Shown: positions 43,957 through 58,425, numbered from the stretch's first letter. The stretch: 64,000 bases of DNA from Vitis vinifera (GCF_030704535.1 NC_081812.1:18733501-18797500); one strand, 5' to 3'. Numbers and translations are program-made. Notes: generated from the letters alone by a model not told the origin.

Positions 43957-46900
43957 CTAAATTGACTGCCGGTAAACGAGGATAGGACTCTTGACTTTGT
44001 GCTTAGAGTCACTCCATTCCAGAAATGCTGATTGAATCCGAGAGTTGTTAGGCTTTCCCTTCAACACAATCTTGAAAGACCTCCGCTGATGCGCCTTTTG
44101 AAATGACAAAGTATTGGGAACAACTCTAACTGAAAGACCCTTGGTTGCTTTCACAGTTGCCTTGTACACAGAGGCTCCATGCCCTACACTGGTTACTGTT
44201 CGATAGAAGACTGCTGAGAATCTAGCCGTTGGGTCCTTAATTTGGAGATGCATGGAAGGATAGTTGAGACCATCTGATCCCAGTGCAGGCCTGAAATTGG
44301 AGCACTTGTATTTCTGCTTTCCACCTGTGAGTAGACCGATGGTTGTGCTATTATAGCCTTCCTTGCACAGGAAACGGATGTATCCACTTGTGGGGATGTC
44401 GTAGACTAGGCCAGGGTGCACTGCGATTCTTGGGTTTAATTGACCGGAGCCTGATCCTAGTGCATTGTCCTTGATCTTCAGAGTTGTGGCTGATACAAGA
44501 TCAAGGGCAATTTATGCCTAAGGATGATGCACTGAGGTATCTTCAAGTTCAATTTCGTCATGTTGGGGATTTAGGAAGTCTCACCTGTGGTCATGAGTGC
44601 AGACTTGATTGCAGCTGGTGACCATTTCGGGTGGAAGGATTTAACATACGCAGCAGCAGCTGCTACATGAGGGCAAGACATAGATGTTCCCGTTAAAATG
44701 TTGAAATTTGCAAACCGCCTGTCCTCTGGATCCCCTGATATAGGTGCTAGCTTTGAGTAACCAGCTAATATGTCCAGCCCCGGTGCAACAATATCAGGCT
44801 GTTCATTGAAGTTTTCATTAGTAGTAGGGACACAGGAGAGAAGAGAGGAGAAAGAGCAGAGTGGAGAGGATTTTTTCACCTTGAGGATGTTGGGACTGAG
44901 ATCTTGGGGTCCCCTAGATGAGAAAGAACTCACGAATGGGGCAGCTATTTTAAAAGCTTTTGACTTGTATATAACTGCCTGAGCCTTTCTGTAGTTTTTC
45001 CATGCAGTCAATATATGGAGCAAAATCCATGATTTTAATGAATAAATCTAAATTTTACTTGTTTGATCTGGTTAAACTATTCGGTAATTTCCATTAACTG
45101 AGAATGCCCAGTAGTAAACAATGGTTCAGGGTTGGTTGGAGTCCAATTCTCATGCCATTTTTCCTTGCGGAAACATAAATAGATCTGATCTACCGTGTAT
45201 AAGAACAGTAAGTCTATGATCTATCATAGCATGCCACTATTGTCTCTACTCTTTATTCAGTATCATTTGAATGGGAAACCAAACATACTTGGTAGAGTTG
45301 ATATATTTGTCTATCTTTCTTCCTTCCTCGCTGGTGACAAAGGTTGATGGGATGACAAAGGTAAAGCCAATGTCTGTTGGCTCATCAAGCGACATGATTG
45401 TGCCGATCCCACCAAGGTCCCTGATGTTGAAATCTTGACCTCTATTTCCCATGCAGTACACAATCTTTCCCTTCACCTCCTCTGGGATTAAACTAGCCCA
45501 GTCACAAGCACTGCCATCACGTTGAGTTTATAAGTTTAATGGAACTGAGAGAGTAAAGCTACTGGTACAATGATAAATGAACTGATCATACGGATTTGGT
45601 TATAGACATGATACATCTTTTATTATTCATACCTGACATTTCCCCAGTATGCTCCACTGGAATTGGATGCTAAGGTTCCACTAGTTAGAGGGTACATTTT
45701 TTTCCTTGGTGAAAATGTGTTCACTGAAACTCCCTACAAACAACCAAGGATTAAATTAGTACGAGGCTTGAGCAATGGCCAGGGAAAGGGAGAGGGAGAG
45801 GGAGACAGAGACTTACAGAAGCTTTCATGCCATTGCCCAACTTGACTTGACTCCGGAACTCCCTGTCAAGACCAGTAGCACCTACAGTCAGTATCCAGGG
45901 CGCAACGTTCTGGACGGTTGCTTCCAAAGGCCCATCATTCCCAGCCGAGCTAGATACGAGGACTCCCCTTCTCATGGCATGAAAAGCTCCAATGGCTATG
46001 GGGTCTTCAAAAAATGGTCCAACAGTTCCCCCAATGGACACCGATAACACATCAACCCCATCCGCAATGGCATCATCAAACCCCGCTAGGAGATTCATGT
46101 CAGAGCAGCCAGTATACCAACATACTTTATACATGGCGATACGTGCTAATGGCACCCCTCCTCGGGCTGTCCCTTTACCTACGCCAAACAAGCTGGCATT
46201 TTTTACTACTATTCCAGCAGCTGTGGAGGCCGTGTGTGTGCCATGCCCATCCGTGTCGACCGGTGATAGTATGTCATCTTTACCCAACATACCGGGTTGG
46301 TGGTCCAGATCATAGTACTTTGCACCGATGACCTTGCTGCCAAGTTAGAAAATTGCAGGCTGTTAGAAAAGCAAAATGATGTGTGGGAGCAACCAATAAA
46401 TTTGGAAAAACCCGAATGAAAGAGATTCATATCTACTCAGATTCAAAGGGAACATAAAATGATCAGAGAATTGTTACCAAATCTTTTTTACAACAAGTTC
46501 CCGATTCTTCACTTACTTGCCTGCAAATATTTTTCATAGTTTTTCATGAATTTTTTAAAATCTTCCTATCAAATTTGACACGATTTTCAGTTCAGTTTTA
46601 TAGTTCCCAATAAATTGCTTCATGTCTCAGATTTTGTGGAAACTAATGGAAAATGCTTCTCCTGAATTCATCTCACATATGAAGTATGCATGTCATGCAA
46701 TGTTTTCTTTATACATATAGAAACAAGTGTGGCTTGTGCCCATTTGAAAAAGTAGCTCAATCAAGTTAATGCTTAATCACTTGTTACATCCAGTGAAGCC
46801 TGAGGAGTTGCTACATTTGCCCTTCCACTTGGTTGGGGGGGGCCCATATCCTTTATCTTTGAAACTGGGGCAGTCCATCCAAATTCCTGAAACAAAAAAC

Positions 46901-47976
46901 CGAAAACGAACATCAACACATTTTTAATTACTTGAGAAAAAAAATTTCTTATGACCACAAGAAAATTCAAAACCACCTGTATCTAGCAAACCAATGACCA
47001 TATTGATCTCTGCTTTGGGGTTCCTTTTCTTCATCTTTTCACGCATTCCTAAGAAATCCCATGATCTTGTCGTGTGAAGTTTGCGCATAGTGTTTGGAAA
47101 CACCGATACAACACCCTCTTTCTCTGTAAAATAACATGCATCACAAAGAAAGATCAAAGAGAAAAATGTTCTTATTTGCTATGTTTAGTCATAGGAAAAC
47201 AAAAATGTCAAGGAAAATAATTTTTTTATATTTGGTTATTATAAAAAAAATATAAAAAATTAAATATAATTAAAATTTTATATATATTTAAATTATTTAA
47301 TGTTTATACAATATTATTTAAATAAAAGAAATAATTTTAAAATAATATTTTCGTTATATTTTCCTTTAAATTTTTTGAAACCAAACATATTATGTACCAG
47401 AGAGAATCTTTGCTTCATGTGGTAACAACCTCGCTGCAAAACCATTGAAGCTCCTTCCATAACTGTGGATTGTGGAGTCTCTGGCCATTCTGTCACTGAT
47501 AAACAGAGACGTATAATAATATGAATTAAAATTTCATCTAATTTTTGACAAAAAAAAAAAAAGAAAAAGAAAAAAGAAGAGTGAATTTATGAAAGCATTT
47601 TATCTTCCCAGATTTATAAAACATGAACAAATGCAAAGACTTAGACGGGATGAAGAAATTGTGATTACCTTCCGACAACTGCCGAAAGCAGGCTGTGGTG
47701 GTCTGCGGCGGTGACAGCTCCAGTTTTAGGAAGGTCTCCCATGTAGACGATATATGGCTATTGCTCATCATAACCCAGTATATATTCATCAATCACCGCA
47801 TATACAGTGAAATTAAAGGAAAAAATAACACTAAATGATAAACAAACAGAAGTTAAAGAAAGATAAACGCGCGTAAATACCTTTCTTTGAGTGTCAGTGG
47901 ACCCATTGACTAACTCAGCCAAAAGTAATAGAGAGAGATTAAAGAGGAGTAAAAGTAATCCGTGTGAAATCTCCAT
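43957..47976 (-). CDS. Secreted subtilisin-like serine protease (SBT4.14/XSP1-type)
   Basis: A plant subtilase, an S8 serine endopeptidase secreted to the apoplast. Eleven exons: 47976-47881, 47757-47669, 47495-47398, 47123-46977, 46886-46781, 46336-45817, 45733-45633, 45510-45289, 44988-44880, 44798-44585 and 44489-43957. They join in frame to 744 residues, normal for the family. The order is a signal peptide (hydrophobic 6-20), an inhibitor I9 prodomain (PYIVYMGD to the HTTRSWDF cleavage zone), and the catalytic domain. Catalytic residues are Asp142 (LLDTG), His210 (DGHGTHTAS), oxyanion Asn312 (SSAGNDGP) and Ser535 ([10 protein letters not shown]). A protease-associated insert lies between Asn and Ser, and a fibronectin III-like domain ends the protein. 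All key residues are present, so it should be active. Similarity to xylem serine proteinase 1 is from memory. Confidence 0.94.
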
Positions 47977-50849
47977 TGCTGTCTTCTCAGTCTGAGCTTA
48001 ACTTTGAAGGCCATATGAGTGATGTTACTTTCCATTTATAAATGAATGAGAGAGGAGTTAGGAACTGTTCGATGCCTCAGTCATGGTAGTTCATCTTGGA
48101 TCTCCCTTCCATCTCTCTGGCGCAACGTAGTGAAGAGAGAGAAAAAAGAGATTTTGACCAAGGTGATTGAGAGCATGAGACTCAGACTTCGGTGGCTTTG
48201 ATTTTGGATCTTCCACCACTCGCCATGCATAAAATTTCCCATACATTAAGGTGAGTTGACCAAGGACTTGCTTCCTGTCCCTCCCGTACGTCGTGCATGG
48301 TGTTCGTCAGTTTCTTACACCAATGCTGATAAGCCTAGCTCTAAGACACACATTAACAATAATAATAAATTCTATTGCTTTTCTAACTACGGACAAATTT
48401 TAATGAAGGATTTTAATTAAAATTATAAAAAAAACTAAATCTTTTTTTTTTTTAAGTAAAGAAGAGTAAAATTGTATTAAAAAAAATACTAAAATAGCCG
48501 TATGTGAAATAAAAAAAAAATACATTTACCTTTTTACAATTGAAATAAAAACCTATTCAAAAGGATATTTTACAATTGAAATAAAAACCTATTCAAAAGG
48601 ATATGCAAGAGACAACTCCTTCATCATAAGAAACCCACTCAATCAATGAAATTTATTAATATTGAAGGACCATTTTGTATAAACATATTAGTAATAGTTA
48701 TAATAAGTACACAAAATAACATTTTAGTCTTTGAATAGACATGTCGTCTTTAAAGGTAATTTTGTTTCTTGTCTTCTAAATCGTCCAAAAATTGCATAAA
48801 GGATCCAATTTCCAATAACTTATATAAAAATAATAATAACAGAAAAAAAAAAAAAAACCACTCTACATGCCCTTTGTATTATTAATGATTATTTTACATT
48901 TTGCTTTAGAATTTAATAGTAAATATTATAAGTGAAGGCATATAAAAAACTAAGATCGTTGAAAATATCAATCTAAACTTGTTAAAAGGTAATATCAGTT
49001 TTAGATTTTTACCCTGCACTGAAGTGAAATGAGAAAAAGGAAAAATGAAAGGTATTTTTATTAAACAAAATTATATTTCATGTTTAGGAAGTTCCCCGCC
49101 TTATGATTAATTGATTATTGTATCCTTTAAATACGTTCACCCACTAGACAAAACATGGCTGCACAACTCAGCTTCATCTTGTCTCAGCCTTTTCTTATGG
49201 CCAGATTTAGATTTTGTTGTTTGCTTTCTCTTCAAAGCCGCCTCTGCGTTTGCAGATACAAGTTCAAGTCCTCAATCATCATCATCACATAGGTCTGCAA
49301 CAAGAAAAGAGAGAACAGAAGAAAATATTTATGTAGTACTGGAATTACCAAGGCTTTACCTTGATACTATTTCCATTTTTTGCCTGATTCAACTCAGATA
49401 TCCCACGGATGGATGGCATCCCCCCGTTGGTTGAGGGACGGCTTCATTACGAAAGGTGTATTTGATAACGGAGTATCGACAGTAAGAACCGAGTCCTCCA
49501 TCAATGAACCGCATAGAAAAATGCTGGGCCCTGTTTCTTGAAGGATCTTTCTCCACTGCTTTAATTGCAAGCTGATTATGATAACATTAAAAGCTCAGAG
49601 CAGCTCAGGAGTCAGGACTGAGAGTGTTTAGAAAATAGTGAGTTTTCAAATGTAATGATTAATAATATTATCATAAAACAATCTTATGATAGGAATGAAG
49701 AATTATACCACATGCAGTCCATTTACTGAAACCACACATCAACAGAACTTACAAGCATCTTCATCCCAGAGGAGAGGCTTGGTTTCTAGGCTTGAGTTTT
49801 CAATTTTATTTTATTTAGCTAAACACGTTTTCAACATCCCCACCCCAACGTCACTAGACCTTCCAGACTCAAAAATTTTCCAAATCACAATAGGACTTTC
49901 CAAATCTTTCTCAAAGGTGTTTTCCTTGTGCATTCTCTGAAGTGATGAAGAGTTATTCTGAAATTGATCAGTCATTTTCATCGTATATAACTAGAGGGAA
50001 GTTCCAACTATCCTAAAGTGGTAGCTCTAGGTTATATCTATCTTCTATTTTTAGAACTATCGAACTGTTTATTTCACAAGTCGTCAAAGAGTTATAGGAG
50101 TAAAACCATAGGTTAAGAGATAGAAGGAAATAGCAATTTTCTTGGATGGCAAAACATCATGAGTTTACATCTGAGAACAACAACAAACATGATTCTCTAC
50201 CCTCAGCTCTGTGTTCATCAGAGAGTGAGAGTTTTATATAATGGTTTTCAATATTCAAGGTCACATTTTCCTTTTACAATTGGGCAAGATCCCTTGGGGG
50301 ATTGACCTCTGCTCAATGGATTTTTTTTGAGGGTTTGGGTTAAGTCTAGCTCATAGTGGCCTTTTCTATATTGGTTTTTGTACTTTTTCACAGGTTTTTG
50401 CTCCTTTTGTTGCACCCATTTTCGTTAAGAACTCTTAGATGGTGTTTCTCTTTTTAACTTAACGCTAAATACAATTTATTTTTTAACTTTAGATTTTTTA
50501 TTTTGAACTTTTTTTTACTTATTACTTATTTAATTTTTTTTTTATTGAATAGAAAAAGCCAAAATATTTTACTTTTTACTAAATGCTAAAAATAATTTTT
50601 TGAAACAACCAAAACATAATTTCAACATAATCCTCACCCTATTAATACTTAATACCCAACAAAAATAAAATAATAAAAAAACAAATAACTTAATACTTGA
50701 TACTAAATTATAGTTAAATTAAATTAAGTTCTATTTAGATTTAAGCAAAAACAAAAAAGAACGAAAACGTCACCTTGGTCTAATTTTCTATTTGCCTATC
50801 AAAGAAAAAAATATTAAAACACAATGGCGAACATGCAAGTTACAAAACC
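47977..50849. other. Intergenic region upstream of the subtilase
   Basis: The first several hundred bases form the divergent upstream region of the protease. The rest is AT-rich with no gene recognised. A 36-bp direct repeat in two copies lies at 48532-48603. The stretch 49100-49620 has near-coding composition and short plus-strand frames, but no family was recognised. Confidence 0.5.
48532..48603. repeat. Two-copy 36-bp tandem repeat
   Basis: A unit beginning TTTTACAATTGAAATAAAAA occurs twice head to tail without a mismatch. It looks like a small replication-slippage duplication in spacer DNA. Confidence 0.9.
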
Positions 50850-53400
50850 CTATATAACAAAACAAAACAACACACCAAAGTACACAGGACGTATAAAAAA
50901 AGGGGGCACCAAACGGCTCTCTCTTAAAAACAGGGATAATAAGGGATAAAGACGAAAGACGGAAGATAAATTCCTCACAATTGATATGACAGTTAAACCC
51001 TTGATGAAGTTTAGGACATCAATCCAATGGCCAAACACAACCTCCAATGTAGAGGACAAAATCTTTTCTGCAACAAAATCTAAGAAGAGACATTCTAATA
51101 TATACAAATCAAAGCACTGGGAGGGAAACCAAAGACACAAAAAGGTTAAAAAGCACCATCAAATTTACATCTGGATTCATGTGTATAATTATAATATATT
51201 CCAGCATGTATAAGAAGCAGCAATGGGCTTTAAATAAAATCATGTTTCAAGTACAACATAAGAAATCCAAAAACAGCAGTATTCACATCCTGCAGTTATC
51301 CCCTCAAATGCAGCCAAAAATCACCTTCAAAGATTAAATAATTTAGTCCACCAAAAATTTTTTTTTAAAAAAAAAGAAAGAAAGAAAGACTACCACTGTG
51401 CAGTAAAATTGGGGCCCATGAAATTGTTAATCGAAATTTCACACGCTTTGTTCCAAGGCATCCAGATGGTGCAACAAACATCATGATGGTGCAAGAAGCC
51501 ACACACAGTTGGCAGATGCAATAAAGGAGAAAGATATCAAGCATAAACCCTCAGAAAACATGACATCGCAACATGGACCATCAACCAAAGTTGGAAAAAC
51601 ATGGACCATTTTTTCCAAGAAAATGTCATTATCATTCTTACTTGCTGGTATCAACAGTAAAATGTCCCAATTCTTTCTATGAATATGAAAAGTTTTAATG
51701 AAAGGAAACACAACCTTTTTTTTATAGGCATGAAAATCTCCTAAAACAAATGGTCCACAGCAAACGGAAACACAGCTCCTACCATCTCACCAATGGTATG
51801 AAGAACTTCCCAGTAAGCTCATCATAATCCCAAGCAAGAGCTATTGTCATGTTTTTCTAATAAGCATATTGGAATATATTGAATTAACAAAACAACCTAA
51901 CAAAAAGGGGATGCAATACTAGCACACAGGAAGTATGCAAGGCACAACACAATTAAAAGGAAAAAGGGAAGGGCATATAAAACCATCGTTGCCTACCCCA
52001 TATGCAGACTATCAAAATATCTATCAACACACAACTATTATTTCCTCCCTCCACCCCAAACCAGCAAGGAGAATGCCTTTCATCTCCAGAATTTTATGCT
52101 CCAGAACCTTAAAAAATTCTTCTATTTTTCTCTTTGCAAATAGTCCAGAATAAAACAGGAACACTTTTCTCCTTGACCCATGAAAAAGCCAGTCCACCTT
52201 AATAGAACTTCTCTAGCCTTCCAAGGAAGGGTCCAAGCCACCTAGAAAAGACCATAAATTGGATGTCCACTCAGAATAAATAAGAATATGGTCAGCTGAC
52301 TCCAGCTACTTGCAGAGAGAACCCCCATTTACCAAATTGATTGTCAAGCGTACTCTGTTAACACCAACAGTACAGTTCTAATTTACCAGATTTTTTGGTT
52401 CATACTTTTAATGAAAAGAAAGAAAATATTTGAAATATACATATAACTGCAAAGAGGAATCAGCAAAAGGAAAAACAGTTGCCACATGTTTCCCTACAAC
52501 ATCAAAGACACTGGATAAAAGGTCAATCCCCCTCCCAAAATAGGTCTCCACGCTCTTCACAGGAAAGGGAAAGAAAACAAAGAAAGGGAAAAATAATGAA
52601 AAGAAAAGAAGAAAGAAAACCTGGGCATCCTACTCTAATCCTAGCTAAATAAACAACTACAGAACTATACATTCACGAAGCCTTAGTAACAAGTTCAAAC
52701 TTTTGCCAATCTTTCCATCATAGCATTAGTAAGTCCCTAAAAGCATCGAGCACCTTGAAACCCCAGTAACTTGCATCTCAGAATCCCTTCTAGAAGACGC
52801 TCAAAGCTATTTTAGTACGACAAGACACCTCAGGAAGAGTAGAAAGTTGCCACAACCCAGGGCTTTTAGGAAGCCAAAGTCGGCCATTTTACAAACTTCT
52901 TGGGCGAGAAGGCCAAAATGGTGTCAAGGAGAACATTGAGATGCCATCCTTTTGGAATGCAAGGCTAATTGCTCTGGAACAAGTAAGAGATTCTCTAGAC
53001 AAAATACAGTGTTCTGCTTCTAGAAGCAGCACAATATTGGTTGGCCATCCTGCTTCTAGGGTCAAATCACACAATGGGAAGCATCAAATCCCATCATCCA
53101 CTTAAGCATGAGAACAAGAGTTGTGATCTACGTAAATCAGACTGACTCATTAGGACCAAGTGCAAAAAAAAAATTGATGAGTAAAGATTAGATATAGTAA
53201 CAGTGGTTAGCAAAAGGGCACATAAAAGCATACATGAATACACAAGGGCTCTAAAAGACCAAAACAAGGAGAGTGGATACACAAAAAACATCAACCATGC
53301 CTTAGAGCTTAACCATTCAACAAAGTCCATCATGGACGGGTAGCAATCTTCCATATAGATTCTAAGCCACTCCAAAAAAACAGGTCTACAAGGGAAGTAT
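50850..53400 (-). mobile_element. Probable LINE-derived relics
   Basis: Several minus-strand frames resemble the C-terminal ends of plant L1-like LINE polyproteins, with the pattern 'W.R.Y.ED..PSMMDFVEWL' (53375-53330) and 'LRWTGFFMG' (about 52190). Another AT/T-rich tail-like frame lies at 51140-50850. No reverse transcriptase core, poly(A) tail or target duplication can be seen, so this rests on weak resemblance. The block may lie in an intron or 3' flank of the unrecognised gene upstream. Confidence 0.3.
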
Positions 53401-53961
53401 CCTTGAAGGATGTTCTAAATTTAATATTTTAAGAAGCCTAGAAAGTTAGAAGCCTGGACGAAATGCTCCCATTAAACCCACTGGGAGAACCATCACCAAA
53501 CAACCCCGGAGCTCATATAATATTCAAGGTGCCCAAGTGCCCTTCAAGTCTCCCTCAAGTTACTTTAGAAGAGTTAAATGGCAAGAGTATCACCTGAAGG
53601 GCAAAGATCTTTTTGGGAGTCAAAGGAAAAGATCGAGGCACTTGAGGAATACACTAATCAAAATTTATGCTTTTTGTTAACTGATTTAAAACATCACTTA
53701 CAGACAAGCGTGACTTTATAGGTTTTAAGGAAATACATAGGGCCTTAGAACACAATCATAAAATCAGGATGGTCCCAGAAGGTAGGCAGACTTGGGAGGA
53801 TGGGAACAGAGTCACAGGAGAAAGGTAATGAAAAAAAAAGATATGATCAATTAAAACAAACCACTTCAGAAGCAATATGCAATAATTACAATGATGGCTT
53901 CCATTACAACTTGCTTAGTTAAAGATAGATAAGGTACCTGGCCAATCTTCAATGTACTCAC

Positions 53962-56502
53962 CAAAAGAAAAAAGAATATTTCAATTTGCCAAACCAAATT
54001 ATACAAAAGCAACTTGCATTTGTAAGATTTTAGGCAATGTGATGTAATGATTTCCAACCATTCACACAAGCTGTTTGATTTTAAACCACGAACATTGTTC
54101 AACTTTCTAATGGCTTGAAAATTCATATGAAAATAAGAAGGAATCTCAAGATGCTCTTATCAGCCTCACATGACACAAATCTCCAAAAAGAACTCTTGAT
54201 TGCAATATCAGAGAATTTCAGAAAATTTACAGCCTATTTGTTTCCAAATGTGCACGACTCAAAACCTAAATCCAATCATAATACCTGGATTCCAAAGATG
54301 TTGTAGTCCTAGATAATCTCCCTGCATCAACATGAAAATAAAATTATTAGAAGGGGGGGAATGAAGGGTATGCAGTAAACTATTTCTGGAAATTTGACAA
54401 GTAGAGCAAAACAAAATGAAGCAGAGAAGATTCAAACTCCTAAATAAGCTCTTATCATGTACCTTTCGAACAGTGGCTTCTGAAAATTGAGGTAAGTTTA
54501 TCCTGTTGGCAACATCCTTTTGTTGAGGGCTTTAGTTTCAGAAGCAAATTAAATAATTCTTTGTTTATATTTGTATTGTCTCCATTCCCTGAAAACATGC
54601 ATGGAAAGGCTAATTAAAGATAATAGAAAATAAGAGAATGCAGAGCACCATCAAAGGCATAGGACATGGGCAGGTAGTGGATAAAACAGAATTTCTCTCA
54701 CATTTTCATAAAAAATTCTGATGCAAAATGCCCTCATATGACACATAAATACCAAAGTTTCCAAACATCATTTATACAGAACGTCATAAGCAATGAACTG
54801 TAATCTGCTTTTCACAAGCATTGATAAAAACGGTATGTGCAGAGCTTATGATGAGTACCATTGAAGTGATAAAACAGAGGGCTAAGTAATACAAACTGTG
54901 TTAGAAGAAATCAGCTCATGAGCAGCTTGACTCAGCTTGCTCACAAACATACATGCATATAGCTTATGATGGGTTCCAGGAAGGTGATAAAAGAGAGAGT
55001 GACTCAACTGTGTTAGAAGAAAGCTACTTGTAAGTAGCTTTGCTTGGCTTGTTCACCATAGATGCAAGCCAAACCTAACCTGAACTTTCAAGTTCAATTG
55101 CTTCCGCATGCCAAGCTCAGTGTGATTAGACCAAAAATAGGTATGATTATCAGAGGGTTGTAATTTAAAAATTTCCCAAACAGAACACTTTAAGAGACCG
55201 GTTGAGAAATAAAATAGTCATTATGTTGAAATATTGAATAGGATCTTGGATTATGTTATCACCACTAATTTGTATTGGTAGAGCTTGGAGCGATTGGATG
55301 GATGGATTTTGACATGAAAAATGTTATAATTAGAAAGTCAAAAGTGTTGGGACTTGACATGAACCAATTGGATTAGGACAAGATTGTGAACAAGCTCCAA
55401 CATGTTCAAATCTACAAGATCAAAGAAACTTGTGCAGGAAAAGCTGAGCTTGGATAAATGTTAAGACCAAGCTCAGCTCCAGAGTTATCCAGCTTCAACC
55501 AACCAAAGCTTCAATTGCCCAGTACTGAGCTCAATTAGCTCATTTATACCTTTAGTTTTTACTATTTACACATTGCTTATTCCCTTGAACTAAGGAAAAC
55601 AAATATAAAAGAAAAATGTAAACACATAAATACATAATGCCAGCCTCAAACACAATAATAGCAAGTACCTAGTCCCTACTCCCAACAAAGTACCATATAA
55701 TTCATGAGACTTCTAGTAAAATATCAATAATGACTAGTCTTTGGATAAATCAGAATACATGCAATAGTAGTAATTAAGTCTGAGGGTATGAACAAAATCT
55801 TAAGACTCTGTAATGAGTGGACCTGCACCAAATTTTAAATTCAATTGGCATAAGTTTCTCAAGGATTGCAATTCTTATAAGAATTTTTTGAGCATAATCT
55901 AACTATACTGCCGGTCGGGGATTTAGAATGTTCTTAAACAGGGAGGGAAGCTATTTTGTCACCATAGTTCAAATTAATTCAAAGTTCCTAATTTCAACAA
56001 ATGGACATCTCTTCTAATTCCGGTGGAACCAATCTTATTAACATTTCAATATATCCTGTAATTCTCACATCCAAATCTTAGATTCCATGATAATGTTAAA
56101 CTCATAAGTATACAATTAAACTGCAAAATATTTGACCTTAAGAAAAATGATGGTGGAGGATAACCACTCAATTTCGCTTTCTTGGACAGAATCGACCTCT
56201 GCCTCCTCTCTACAAAGCTGAGAAATTGTATCCATTGTTATGAAGTAATTGTCGTCTGAATAACCAAAGAGAGAAACTGGAGCCTCCGGGGACTCATGAT
56301 CTTCTGTACAACCTGTCCTAAATTCATCTAGTATGTTAGGGCATTCCAAACAGCATCGACAAGTGAATATAGATGACCGTAAAGGATCTTTGATTCTCAT
56401 TCCCGCAATAGAATAATTGGATCCGTTCATAAAATCTTTTGCCCGAAACCCGACCTTGTTGTCCAAAAGAAAGCCAATTGCATTGGGTCGACGGTTGACC
56501 AA
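53962..56502 (-). CDS. Unrecognised plant gene, partial model
   Basis: Exon A, 56502-56137, starts at an ATG and gives 122 residues, MVNRRPNAIGFLLDNKVGF at the front. It has a Cys cluster (TCRCCLECP) and an acidic SQLCREEAEVDSVQESEIEW segment. Three further minus-strand stretches have AG/GT borders and join each other in phase: 54588-54463 (ELFNLLLKLKPSTKGCC), 54321-54285 (RLSRTTTSLES) and 54106-53962 (KLNNVRGLKSNSLCEWLEI). Exon A ends in phase 0, but the next piece needs one base carried over, so at least one exon is missing between 56136 and 54589, or the first donor is wrong. The gene may continue below 53962. I do not recognise the family and assign no function. It is not obviously repetitive. 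Confidence 0.5.
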
Positions 56503-58424
56503 AACCCATCATTTTAATCTAGGGTTTGGTCGGCTTACAACAATTGCAGATGGAAATTACCAAGATGCAGCCCGAAAGATGGCCAAGAGCGAAGGCGGGA
56601 GCTGCGACAATAGAATGAATTTAACCACCACTCCCATTCGGTGTCTTGCTGTGAATTCATGATTACAGCATTCCAAAAGCATCACATTATTGATTCCAAC
56701 GGCTAATTTTTATCATTTCTCGTTCTTTCTCTCTTTCAAATAGATGCGACGGAAGGTTTCGCTGGACTTCTTAGAATAGGCACAACTCTACGTTCACAAT
56801 TTGTGATTTTAAAGATTAAGAATAAATGAAAGGAGAAAGATATTTGAATGTGAAAATGTTTAATAAATTTATTTATTTATTTATATAAATAAATTATAAA
56901 ATTGTTTTAACGACAAAATACGAAGAGATGATTATATCATATCAGCACCATGAAGTGGAAAAATGAAAGTGAGAAATACTTTCTCATCGATCATTTTTTA
57001 TAAAGTTGCGATATTTGCATTTTGCTTGGCAAGCATGCATATGCATAGGCACGTGAATGGCCTGATCTAGTTCGGATTAGGGTCATTGGGCCAACCTTAT
57101 GTAGGTCGGAGATTCTGGGAATTCTCAGCCTAGGCCCGACCCTAGTTTCGTCTTAGCTTTTGGGACGATATAAGTTATATAACTTTGGGCTAAAAACCTA
57201 CTGGTGAGGTCCTAGTGGTACCATATAGATAATATTTGTTTCAACAGCGCTTCAGCTTTTGTTAAACTTTAAGAAAGAATGATATATTATGTACAAATCC
57301 TCTAAGTTTAAACTTTTATTAAAATTGGTAATCTATTAGAGTTTGATTTTTCCGAGGTTTCGAATTCAATCCCCTTCTCAATAATTTGCATTTCTCTTAT
57401 TTGTTTAATTGGATATCAATTGAAATTCTTTTCTATTTGGGGGTTATGAGTTTGAATTATCAGATCGACCCAAGGCCGAAATCTGCCTTTAAAGACAGCC
57501 CAAGCTGGACCCTGTGATGCTCAGGGTGGGCGCTGGTCTAAATTTACAGATGGGCACGAATCGAGCCAGCAGGCAAATAATCAGTGCCAGCATCTGTAGG
57601 GGGCCAAGCCGCCAAAGGATGTTGAGTGGGCTCTTTGGTTTTTACTTCATTCACTGCATAGGGTGGGGAGTTTGGGCCTGAAATCCCATAGACACAACTG
57701 GAAGCGGAAGATACAGGCTAGACCCAAAAATGAGCTCTGTGCCACCAGGCCTAAAAAATTGAAGTGAGAAAAGGGTAAAAAAAATTTTGGCATGGGTTTG
57801 GGCTTTTAATTCATTGCAGCGTCAATCAAACATTGCCTTGGATCCCATCATCAAAAGTTGACACTATTCTTCTTAAAATATAATGTATTGCTAAACATGA
57901 GAGAACCTCATCACCAAGAAACAATTTTGTGCTTCTCCAGAATCAGACAAATATAAGTTTTCCCCCTTGAAACTACAACCACACACCACACACCATCCAC
58001 CCAAGCAATTAACACATATATATAAATATAGCCTAATATTGTATGGCTTAATGAGCTTTTGTGGGTGATTTTTTATTTATTTATTGGGATCACGTGCTTT
58101 AAATGGTAGAAGTAGAAGTGAAAATTCGTATTGGTGGGTGGTATTTATTTTGTCTTAAAATTCAGATATTTTATTATATAGATCAATTTAAATTCGATAT
58201 AAATAGTATAAAAATATTAATTTAAATATTGTCTAATTATTAAATAAGTCATATAATCTATTTAATTCATTTAAAATCATATTCTTTGTTTAATAATTAA
58301 ATTAAATTAAGTTATATGATTAATTTCTCAATTAAACATGTCTATGATTTAATTGATGAATATATTTAAAAATATAATTAAATTAATAAATAAAATTATC
58401 AAATGTGAGCCATTATATAGGTTG

Positions 58425-58425
<1 letters not shown>
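56503..58425. other. Upstream and intergenic DNA
   Basis: The first 250 bp are the likely promoter and 5' UTR side of the unrecognised minus-strand gene. Beyond that, 57050-57770 is less AT-rich, with several GGCCCA/TGGGCC-like words but no open frame or RNA structure that I can support. Confidence 0.45.

Noticed and set aside
45992-46331. Plus-strand frames of about 105 codons within the subtilase region
   Set aside because: They are antisense shadows of subtilase exon 6, which carries the catalytic His and Asn motifs.
49111-49434. 107-codon plus-strand frame with a Ser-rich middle
   Set aside because: No recognised domain and weak flanking splice signals; left as unexplained spacer.
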